A stretch of DNA of 64,000 nt from Trichuris trichiura (taxonomy: Eukaryota > Nematoda > Enoplea > Trichinellida > Trichuridae): the NCBI GenBank assembly GCA_037903355.1, contig JBAJFE010000047.1:1423515-1487514 (forward strand). The letters run 5' to 3'. Positions within the stretch are counted from its first letter, which is position 1; each line of letters starts with the position of its first letter. The position numbers were made by a program, and so were the translations under genes. Of the stretch, positions 21,146 through 31,169 are shown in pieces. Under the pieces are notes generated by a model. That model was not told where the DNA came from and did not search any database. It saw only the letters and a program-made list of their open reading frames with translations.

Positions 21146-24100
21146 TCAATCCAAAAAAGCTTTCAGCTGTTTGAAAAGCATCGAACATATGACCACATTT
21201 TCGCAGTTTACCGTCAGCCATTGCGATTCGTGCTTGCCTTCCGGAATTCGGATACTTATCAACAATGGTTGTTTACCGGCCAGCGTCTGAGCGGAAAATC
21301 GCATCTGGATAAATTTTGAATCGATCAAGCAAAAATTGACCATCGGAAAATTAAAACTTTACAATGTCGTCCGTCGAAGGTAGCGGATGTACGTTGGCCA
21401 TTCGAAGCACACCGCTTTGCACATGTTGGCTATCCCGAAATCTCGGACTGAGCTCACTATGATTTTCGTTCAATCCTCTTAGTTCAACTAAAAATGTACA
21501 CGCGCTGCAAGCAGGCTTCCATTTCGCTTAAGGTGTCTCCCACCTTGTAACGCATTGAATTCTTCAACGCTCAGTTCTATTGGCCTCAGCTGCTCGCCGA
21601 CCGGCGCTGCAAAGCTGAAATTAGTTGGCACTTGATCGTCCACCTTCATTGCAAACGAGACGGGCTGCGTAGAATCGCCAAAACAGATGCCCAAAGCCAT
21701 TGGCACGCATTGATCGGACCGTAGATTCGTTACGCTGCTTAGTCCGTAAACTTGGACGTTGGATGGGCACTATTAATTTGAATAAAAATAAATACATTAT
21801 TTTTAAAAAAATGCAACTGCTTTTTCTTGCAACGATAACGCTCAGATTTTGAAAAATTACAGACTGAAAAACGGCCTAAAGGATCGTCAAGTTCGAAACA
21901 TTCAAAAAGCCCTAACTAACATTCAGCTTTTCCGGAAAGTCGTAAAAGTTGATACTGCCATTAAAATGGAATAGACTTTCTGCATGCTTGCCAAGAGGAC
22001 AATCTGAAGATTAGTTTTCTTACCTGTTCTGAAAGATGTACAAGTTCGATAGTACGGTCAGTTTGATTTTGAAATTGCAGCTCGACATTACAAGCAGCGT
22101 CGGAACTAAGATGCGGTGTGCGAGCAAAGCGACACGTCACCTTGACGCCGTGACCAGCGACTCTGTTAACTATTTCCCTGCCTTGTCCGTGAAAATAAGA
22201 CGCCGCCACTACCGGCTAAAAGAAATACTTTTATGGTTATAGCGCTATTTACAAAAGAGTATATTCATTACGAAATTACGACTTCTAAATTTCTCATCGG
22301 ATGACGGAGTGGTGCAAGGAGGATTAGTGACCATTTGAGAAGGCGCCAATGGGACAACCCCGATGGACTCAGTAACTAAAAACAAAAAAAATACACAAGA
22401 GCCATTCTAGTAAAAAAAAATGGGAAAAACCTAAAGCGTACAACCAAAAATTGTTACTTACAATCGTCAATGTCTATCAGTAAGTCTTTTGACTTGGTTG
22501 AACGTTTGGTCGCCCCTTTGTTTTCGTTTTCCTTAATAGGCAAGCGGGTAAATCAAGGCTTCCCGCCGCTCTCAATGCTTCCCTACTTTATCTAAGCGAG
22601 ATGAGGCATTGCGAGTGCCATTGGGAAAGTTTCCGATTTGAGATTTCGGTTCGGTAGCCTCAACTTCCAAATAAGACTCGGACGAGGAGGATTCCTCTTC
22701 CGATTCGGCCGTTTCAGCCGAAGACTCGCTCGCGTCTTCGTCGGTGCCGTTACTCTCCTCCTCGCTAACTTCTTCGGAGCTTTGCTCGTCGCTTGAAGCT
22801 GAAAAAAATTTTAAAAAAATGAGGCCTCAAAAGGTGACATTTTTTGACAAGGTGGTTTTACCGCTGGCATCGGAAGCTTCGTTGGGAATTTCCTCAAAGT
22901 CTGTGCTACCCATAGAGACGCCGGCTTGACGAAGATCCTCCAATTTTTGCACCATCCTTTTATCATGAAATACCATTTCACCGACATCTCTCAATGACGG
23001 ATCGGATGGCGTTTCGGCAAATGGCGGCAAATCGTTATATCGAGCGCATCTTTGGTTCAACAAGTGAGATAACGTGCCCAGCTGGAATGGCTCGCGTCCT
23101 GAGTGAGGCGAAAATGGCGCCAAACAATGGAGAACCGGCAAAAATGCGTACCAACAAAACCGGAAAACATCGATGGCACCGGTTTGGGAGTGAAAAAAAG
23201 CTTTTTCGCAATTGAAGTGAATCGATTGGTCGGCGAAGAGGGATTAAGCAAATTTCGCAGAAAGCGCGCCCTGTCGCGTATATCGTAGCTTTGATCGTAA
23301 CGCGCAAGACTGAGCACGTAGTCGGCCAATAGTTCAGTCTTGGCGGGACATTTGAGCAACAATTTGACGGCCAAGTTGATCGCCTGCAATTTCACCACCT
23401 CTTCCTGCAATTTGCATACTGCCACATCGATTTGAATTTGTTAAAACTTCGTCCTACTTCTTGAGCAAAAGTTCGAGCAACCTTACGGAGAACGTCCGGA
23501 GCTAATAATGGCACCTCTTCGTTGTACTCTCCGACCAACCAAAGTATGGACGCTCTGGCGGTAGGCACTTGAACTTTGTCGATCAACTTTGCCATTGTAA
23601 CAATAATATCGCGATGATGCGTCAATTCGTGCTGCAGCAAATTCTTGATAACTATGACGCTCTGAGCGACCACCAAGTCTACAGACAAAGCGGCAAATAA
23701 TTTGCATAAACAACTTCAAATCTATCCAACCATTTGGATTTGACATGAACGACACGAGTCCCTTCAAACAGCTGTCACGAACTTCTTCAATGTTGCATGC
23801 GCAGCGGCCAATCGCGTTGATAGTTTCGGCGGTGAAATCTTTGTCAAAGGTAGCGATGTAAGTCTAATTTTTTTAGAAAAAAAACTAAACCCTTTCTTTT
23901 TAAACAATAAAAGTTGTCGCTACCTGCAACTCCCTTAGTATGATGGCTATGTTGGAAGGTTTGGCAATGTTAGTTAGGATTTCCAGCTGGGAAAAAAACG
24001 AACGCAACGTCAAGTATAGCCCGACGAAAACTGACGGAACAGACCTTGAGCAACTTAACCTGTATTGAGTCATTGCTTCGTACGAAGAAGCTCTTCAGGA

Positions 24101-27100
24101 ATGGTTCGAACATGGCCTAAAAAGAGGAGCATAGAAATACCGGAGGATGAAAGCTTATGCATCATTATTACTGATCTTTCCGTAGAAATTGAAGCTATAG
24201 TTGTTAGAACGATGTATTGCACCTCACGATAACTTCTCAACAGTCGTAACAAAGGGCGGGCGATGGAGTTCACCTCGTCTTCAGGCGCTAAGTAATAGTA
24301 TAACTGCGCTAAGGCAAGTACTACCTACAAAGAGTTACTATTCATCAACAGGGACGCAATTGGACTTTTTATCACGTGACTTTGCTAAATACGAAATTTT
24401 TTATAGTGCCCGCCATTGAAACGGACTTCGGAATTTGAATTTCAAATTAAATCCCTCTTTTTCTAATGCCTTCGTCACGTCGTTCGATTAAACGTTAATT
24501 TATAATTAAACTTAGCAAATTTGCATCAACGTTCGGCTGCAAAAAGCAGCGCTAGGCTAAATATGAACAAGAATAAAGATGGTTGTAAGGCCTTCTACGG
24601 CTTTTCCCGTTTTTTTCGTTGTGCTGTTATCTGTAATTAAACTAAAATAACTGCTCTACCAACGGATGGATGTTTTGTTTTAGTTTAATTACAGATAACA
24701 GCACAACGAAAAAACAGGAAAAGCCGTAGAAGACCTCACAACCATAAAAATACAGCCAGCTACAAAACACTCCGTTTTCAAGAACATCCTCAGTGCCCAC
24801 GGCGCACTTTGCCTTGACGCAGCCAAACAACTTGAAAGATCATCAATGAAATTGACATTAACGATGGGTAAGTTGACATTCCTACTAAAATGCCGCGATG
24901 CAGGTCTCCTACCAAAATGTTTCCAAATAAAATGGAACCATGCCCAAAATACAAGAACGTCAAAACTGTTACAATCGACCGGGGTCTCCCTCCTAAAAGG
25001 TACTATTCGTGATCATAGAAAATCTTCTCCCCTACTTAAAAATGCATGCAGCCATTGTACACAATTTCTTTCACGTTCAATTAATTTCAATTTCATATCT
25101 CAGTTGCATGTATATATTAAAAACAGCTGCGCATTAGCCAAACTACATCAGACTGAGATCTTAAATAAAAAACTCAACACTTTATAAAGTTCGCGGTCTT
25201 GGGAATTTACAAGATCAAACAAACGCACCAAGAACCCCGGCATACAAAGCATTGATAAAGTAGTGGTCAATCTAAGCTCTACCAGCTTGAATGAGATTGA
25301 GAAAGGGGTTCTCGCCAGGGGACTAAACTTCGTTCCCACCCCTAAGAATATTCCCGTTATGGACATTATCTCCTCGGTGGAGAGCGGGCTCTCTCACACT
25401 GAATCTGTAAAGGCTACACAGGTCAGAGCATCAATATCAAACATCCTATTGCAGAGTCGCCCATCATCAACACCTAAAGTATCCCACGAGGAGCAGCGGG
25501 TTATAAAACAACTAAGGTCGCGAAAAGACATAATAATCACCAAAGCGGATAAAGGTAACGTTGTGGTTCTCCTTAACAGAAATGACTATATACAGAAAAT
25601 AAACATCCTCTTAGACAGTACAATATACCACCCCATTCCTGAAGATCCAACACCACAGACACGTGTAGAATTGAGGGCTTTATTGGAGGCTTTCGCGAGC
25701 GAGAAAAACGACCAACAGCTCGCCTACATAAGTAACTACATTTTCTTCTTAAACAATGTTAAATGCCCTGAACTATACGGACTCCCCAAGATCCACAAGG
25801 AAGGTATTCCGCTAAGACCAGTCGTTTCCAGCGTCAATAGCGTAACATCAAAGTTGTGCACTTATCTAAAAGACATTCTTCAACCGTTAACGGGTAAACG
25901 TAAATCCCATGTCAAAAACTGCAAAGACTTCTGCACGGCGTTAAAACCAATCACATTAACACCGAACAGCATTATGGTAAGCTATGACGTCAAAGACCTT
26001 TTCACGAGTATTCCCATAAACTACACAATTGACCTCTTAGAGAAACTTTTAAAACGTGACACCACGAGACCCCTAAAAACCAAACTAAACCTCTTTCACA
26101 TAACAAAACTGATTGCCTTTTGCATGAAACAAGGAAATTACTTCAGATTTCAAGACAGGTTCTTCTTACAAACAGATGGTGCTCCTATGGGCAGTCCCCT
26201 TTCCCCCATTCCAGCGGAAATCTTCATGGAACATTTCGAAGAAAAGGCTTTCGCTAGCATAGGTTCTGACGACGCGCCTATTTTTTTCAAACGTTACGTA
26301 GACGACATTTTTGCCATTACCACCGCGGGCAAAGAGGGGACTTTCCTATGCCACTTAAACAGTATCTTTCGCAATAATATACGGTTAACGATGGAAACAG
26401 AAGTAAATAACAAACTTCCTTTTTTAGACGTACTAGTGATAAAACAGGGCAACCAAATAAGGACCTCCGTTTACAGAAAACCAACCCATTCCAACAGGTA
26501 TCTGCATTTCTCTTTCCACCATCCATTATCGGTCAAACGAGGTATTGTAAAAGGGATGGTTGATCAGGCCCTAGCAATCTGTGACCCCGCATTTCTTCCG
26601 GCTGAATTAAAATACACCCTCCAAACTTTCACCGAAAATGGGTACCCACACTCTCTGGTTAAACACATCATCGCCGAATGCAGACGGCACTCAAATCCTT
26701 CCCCTAACGACGAAAATAATAACCTCAATAACATGTAGTGTCTTCGTACGGGAAGAAATAATTTCATTTTTTGGCTTCCTTTTTGTGCGGATTTTCTCTG
26801 TCCCGTTCAAAAAAACTTTTATTAATAATAAACTGTCCGTAGCTTTCGGGTCCGAACTTGACCCGTCATCAGCGGTCTAAGGATTGACTTATGAATAAAG
26901 TGCACTAGTAACGTGCAAGGTGTAAAGCATCTTAGGTTCACACCAAATTACAGACCCCCTCAGCTCTACGGCCTGCCTAAAGTGCACAAACCGGAGGTGC
27001 CACTAAGACCAATAGTTTCCACAATTAACAGCACCACAAGTGAGCTCAGCCGATATTTGAAAAAGGTGATCAAACCACTAACTGGCAAAGAACCGTCCTT

Positions 27101-30100
27101 CGTCAAAAATAGTAACACCTTCGTCAACGAAATACGAAAATACCATCTAGAACCGGACGAAATCTTAGTTAGCTACGATGTAAAAGATTTATTCCCTAGC
27201 ATTCCGATTTCGAAAACTCGATACACTATACAGTCTCCTCAATACAGACACAAATTTGTTCACCAGAACCAAGTTAAATCCTTTTCACATTGTCAAGTTG
27301 ATATCATTCTGTATGCAAGAAAGCAACTACTTCATGTTTGATAATAAGTTCTACAAACAATCTAACGGTGTCCCTATGGGCAACCCACTATCTCCTATCC
27401 TGGCCGAAGTATTCATGGAGAGTTTTGAAAGGCAAATGTTAAAAACGGTAGATAAGCAAATAGCCCCACGACTATTCAAAAGATACGTAGATGACATCTT
27501 CGTAATTATCAAAGATGGAAAGGAACAACAGTTTCTAGAATTTCTTAACAGCGTATGCCCCAATCAAATCGTTTTCACAATGGAGAAAGAATCAAACCGA
27601 ACCCTCCCCTTCCTTGACACACTGATTATTCGCACTAATCAAGGACTAAAAACCAGAGTTTACAGAAAACCAACACACACTGACCGATATCTTAATTTCT
27701 CATCGCACCATCCACGCTCAGTAATGCGCGGAATCCTCTCGGGAATGATTAACAGAGCAATCAATTTATGTGATCCAGAATTTTCCGATCGGAATTCAAC
27801 TACATTAGAAAAACATTCTACAAAAATGACTACCCGAAATCTTTTATTGACCAAGTATTCAAGCAAAAGCTGCGCAACCAGGAATCACGGCAACTAAGTA
27901 ATTTGCCTGATATACGCTTAGTTATCCCCTATGTGGCAGGACTAGGAGAAAAGATTGTCCAGTTAGGAAAACGGTTAGGGTTCCGAGTCTTTTTCAAAGA
28001 CATCCACAACCTCAGGACAATTCTCCGAAAGGACAAAACGAAAATCCCAGAAAACAAAAGGACAGGATTACTCTACGCAATCGAATGTCCCTGTTCAGGA
28101 GTGTACATTGGGGAAACGGGCAACACCCTCCAACACAGATTCAATGAACACATAAAGGGGTTAACCACTTATAACAACGCTAAAAACATTCTCAGCAACG
28201 GCAACAAACACACAAGACAACGTGGAAGACCAATATCAGACCCAAGGATCACCATGGAGAAGGCAATACTAGCCTCGGCTGTTGTGGAACACGCATCACA
28301 TTGCAATCTAAGCCTTGGCGCAAAAGTTTTATGTTATGAAAAGAATACACGCTTACGAAAAATTAAGGAAGCTCTGTATATTAGAAACAACACAACCTAC
28401 AACCGAGATTAAGGAGCGGAAATAAATGAAATATGGACGAATATTGTAACCCGCTCGAACTGCTGACAGACAAAGAGAAAAGAACTACAAGACCCACTTT
28501 AAAACACTGGCCTTTAAACAGCTATAGACCTTGCACGTTACTAGTGCACTTTATTCATACGTCAATCATCAGACCGCTGATGACGGGTCAAGTTCGGACC
28601 CGAAAGCTACGGACAGTTTATTATTAATAAAAGTTTTTTTGAACGGGACAGAGAAAATCCGTACAAAAAGGAAGCCAAAAAACCTCAATAACACTGATAA
28701 TACTAATACCACTGCGAATAATAACATTGACAACACTGGAATCACGAATAGTCGCCCCACTTTGTTTATCCCCTATTACAACGGCATCGGGGAACGAATC
28801 CTACGATTAAACCGTTCCCTAGATTTCAAGGTTCGATTTAAGACATCGAACAGTTTGCGTTCAATGGTGAGGAGCGATAAGATCATAGTTCCCTTTGATA
28901 GGAGACCTGGCGTCGTCTATAAGATAAGATGCGGTTGCAACGCCTCCTACATAGGAGAAACGGGCAACACTTTATTTCACAGGTTTGGCCAACACTTGAA
29001 CAACGTCGGCCGATACAAAAAGGCGATGCGAAGACTGACCGAACCCGACGGAGCAAAGACACTTAATACACGACGAGGCAGACAACAGAATTTGAAACCA
29101 GAGAAGATTATACAAGAGACAATCAAGGCGTCGGCGGTCGTCGAGAATTCCTCTCAATGCTCGCTCGACCTACAAGCGCAGATTATTTGTCGCGACAGCC
29201 ACTTACATCTCCGCCGGGATAAGGAGGCTCTTTACGTTCGCCATAACCATACCATCAACAGTGACAAAGGACAAGAGGTTAGCTCGGCTTGGGACCCACT
29301 GATTAGTAAAACCAAGTGTTGCTCTCTGCCGCGCTGACCTCGACCCCCATTCCTATTGTTACGTGAGCCTATATAACACCGTTCGGAGAATAACAACTCC
29401 TCCACCACCTCACTGACGATGGAACTAGAGCGTTCCGAAAGCTTTGAACATTAAAAAAGTTGAGTGCGTTGATATCTGTACTTTTTCTTAATAACGGCTC
29501 ATCCATCCGTTGGTAGAGCAGTTGTTTTAGTTTAATTACAGATAACAGCACAACGAAAAAACGGGAAAAGCCGTAGAAGACCTTACAACCATGAAAATTC
29601 AACCCGTTACAAAACACCCCGTTTACAAGAATAAAGATTTATAAATAGTACAGTAAGCTACTTAAAGATGCGCAGGTTAAAAGAAATCAATTTCAGCTTG
29701 CGAGCCCCCCAAACGAATCAGAAAAAAGCTGCTCCTAGCAAAACGTTAAGCGCGGATGCCAATCTTTTAAACTATCCATGCTAGTAGCACTAAATAAAAG
29801 ACATACAGCAGAATTTCTGCTTTGCAGAAGCGGCTTGGCACTTGCAATCAATAAACCAAGGTCCGGGTCCACCGGATTCGTCTTACGACAATTTTTTTCG
29901 CTCCGTACACTGTCAGAGTCAGCCGAAGCGCTGTCTTCTACTTCTCCATCGCTCGTCTGTAATTTAAATAAGATGAGAACATTGAAGAGACGCCAATTTG
30001 AAAATACCGCGTAGGAGCGATTTGGGTCGGTAAAATGGGTACGAGCATAGCGCGTGAACATGTTTATTATTGTCACTTGACCCCACTCGTCCACGTCAAT

Positions 30101-31169
30101 AAGAAGAGCGCAAAGCTTCCGGTAGTGCTTATGGATCAAGTCGAATCTTTCCGGGCAAACTTCTTCGAAGGCATTCACTGCGCTACCAATGACTAGCTGC
30201 GGGATAGTGACGCAATAAAAATGATTAACAAAATTAAAATATTTTGCATACCGTAGTTGTGTCACCTAAAAGTTGGCTAATTATTTCAATCAATTGATCC
30301 TTCTGGTCGGCATCGAGCCTGAAATTTTAAAGTAAGAACATAGGCAGAGTTCCACTTTTTTTGAAATTACTGGTACAACTTTGGAATAGCATGTGCTGCC
30401 ACCTTGCGTACGTAAGGAGACATGTCGCGAGCTGACTCGCGAATAACCAACATCATTATTGGCACAATAATAGGCACGCGAATACTAGAGAGCACTCGTA
30501 AAGCGCTGGCTCTAACAAGTTGGTTTGGATCCTTAAAATTAAAAAAAATAAAATTCGATTTTACCTTATGCAAAGCAAAATACGACAGCATGTTTTCCAA
30601 GCAAGGAAATACCTTCAGAGCTTTTTGGAATGTACTGATGGACAACAATGCCAAGTCCTGCTGCTCTTCGCCGTAGCGGGTCAGGTAAAGGTATACCAAC
30701 TTTTTTAACTGCAAATTTTCTAAGTTAGTCTATAAAATCTTCGGGAAAGTAAAAGTCACTTCGGGATTTTTGGACGCAACGTTTTTTACAACGGCAGCGA
30801 ATAGGTCGGATACCTCCTTTCCTCGTGCCAAGAGCTTAAGCAAAGAAAGAAAACTTTAACAGTTCGCCAAGTATAACAGAAAAGGTTGAGCAAAAACAAC
30901 GCCTTAAAAGGCGTTTTTACTTCTACGCTCTTTTTCGCTCACTTTCAATGCGAATGCACAAAAGAATGTGTGTCGAAACCTCGTTGCTGATTTTTAAAAA
31001 AATGAATAGAAAATAAAAACAAGTTCAACTTGTCTTTTCTTGAGCAATTCAGCCGACAAGCAAAAAGGCTTACATTTATAATCCGCTTCATAGCTTCAAT
31101 TTTCAAACTATCCTTGTTGCTGTCCAACATTTCTCTGAGATCAACGTGGCGGCTAAAACATTTACGCAT
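21146..31169 (-). CDS. AP3B: AP-3 adaptor complex subunit beta
   Basis: Large subunit of the AP-3 coat that sorts cargo to lysosomes and related organelles. Exons, 5' to 3': 31169-31074, 30834-30760, 30708-30613, 30531-30371, 30318-30252, 30196-30008, 29956-29807, 24324-24172, 24116-24045, 23986-23924, 23863-23731, 23678-23458, 23404-23161, 23098-22862, 22798-22587, 22531-22462, about 22375-22275, 22215-22024, about 22003-21920, 21769-21544, 21475-21363, 21304-21146. Landmarks: [66 protein letters not shown]-type repeat region, [12 protein letters not shown], the [11 protein letters not shown] start of the hinge, an acidic Ser/Glu-rich hinge at 22580-22800, and the AP3B C-terminal domain ([22 protein letters not shown]). 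The first exon may have a further upstream start. One junction near 22004-22024 does not resolve cleanly. The 5.5-kb intron 29806-24325 carries the nested PLEs; the others are 30-350 nt. Confidence 0.93.
24567..24580. repeat. Target-site duplication, left, of PLE-1
   Basis: ACAAGAATAAAGAT is repeated exactly at 29625-29638, where host intron sequence resumes. The right copy overlaps a few bases that also resemble element sequence, so the true duplication may be slightly shorter. Confidence 0.75.
26721..26733. repeat. Target-site duplication, left, of PLE-2
   Basis: AACCTCAATAACA at 26721-26733 is repeated exactly at 28681-28693, both inside PLE-1 coding sequence. Confidence 0.85.
26837..26875 (-). 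ncRNA. Candidate minimal hammerhead ribozyme, PLE-2 5' repeat
   Basis: Minus strand: CCG, CTGATGA, C, GGGTC/GACCC stem with loop AAGTTCG, GAAA, GCTA, CGG. The cleavage base would be A. Confidence 0.55.
26913..28412 (+). pseudogene. PLE-2 reverse transcriptase / GIY-YIG coding remnant
   Basis: Three frame blocks follow one another. 26913 to about 27220 starts within the RT domain ([20 protein letters not shown], then [14 protein letters not shown]). About 27230-27790 has [38 protein letters not shown] and [12 protein letters not shown]. About 27800-28412 holds the GIY-YIG domain ([20 protein letters not shown], ending RNNTTYNRD and a TAA). Two frameshifts separate the blocks, and about 190 N-terminal codons present in PLE-1 are missing. 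The catalytic YVDD and the GIY-YIG core remain. Confidence 0.88.
28574..28612 (+). ncRNA. Candidate minimal hammerhead ribozyme, PLE-2 3' repeat
   Basis: Plus strand copy with the same bases as 26837-26875: CCG, CTGATGA, C, GGGTC/GACCC, GAAA, GCTA, CGG. Confidence 0.55.
29410..29447 (+). ncRNA. Candidate minimal hammerhead ribozyme, PLE-1 3' repeat
   Basis: TCA, CTGACGA, T, GGAAC/GTTCC stem with loop TAGAGC, GAAA, GCTT, TGA. Cleavage base T here; the extra pyrimidine after CTGACGA is T where the P2 copy has C. Confidence 0.55.

Larger units (their letters stand above)
26734..28680 (+). mobile_element. PLE-2: second Penelope-like element nested in PLE-1
   Basis: A 1947-bp element bracketed by a 13-bp duplication of PLE-1 sequence. 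The 5' end (26734-26920) is an inverted terminal repeat; the 3' end (about 28528-28680) is the same repeat in direct orientation, so the element looks flanked by terminal inverted repeats of about 150 bp (shared CCTTGCACGTTACTAGTGCA, the hammerhead-like core, TTATTAATAATAAA and CCGTACAAAAAGGAAGCC). Its family matches P1 in the TRAP1 intron, not PLE-1. Internally it is a 5'-truncated RT plus GIY-YIG coding region. Confidence 0.88.
24744..29337 (+). pseudogene. PLE-1 reverse transcriptase / GIY-YIG polyprotein, split and damaged
   Basis: The 5' part is 24744-26733 and the 3' part 28681-29337; PLE-2 lies between and the frame would resume across it through the duplicated site (ending ...NNNLNN, resuming NLNNTDN). 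RT motifs: [13 protein letters not shown] (A), [16 protein letters not shown] (B), [12 protein letters not shown] (C, catalytic YVDD at about 26295-26306), [10 protein letters not shown], and [13 protein letters not shown]. The C-terminal GIY-YIG domain reads [20 protein letters not shown] and continues to a TGA at 29335. Damage besides the insertion: the start codon position (24744-24746) is ATA where two other copies have ATG; a TAA interrupts at 25185-25187; and motif B has Pro where PLE-2 has Leu (SPIPAE against SPILAE). Not expected to be functional. Confidence 0.9.
24581..29624 (+). mobile_element. PLE-1: Penelope-like retroelement in an AP-3 beta intron
   Basis: Structure: a partly inverted 5' terminal repeat forming a palindrome (24581-24740, centre near 24672), one reading frame coding reverse transcriptase plus GIY-YIG endonuclease, and a 3' terminal repeat (about 29390-29624) that includes a hammerhead-like core and the first codons of the frame. 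Flanked by a 14-bp duplication. PLE-2 interrupts it at 26734-28680. It is transcribed opposite to AP-3 beta. PLEs use target-primed reverse transcription with this domain pair; the mixed direct and inverted terminal repeats are typical of the class. Confidence 0.9.

Noticed and set aside
28569..28760. Minus-strand frame in the PLE-2 repeat and PLE-1 3' part
   Set aside because: It repeats the frame seen at 26638-26880 because the terminal repeats are inverted copies; not a gene.
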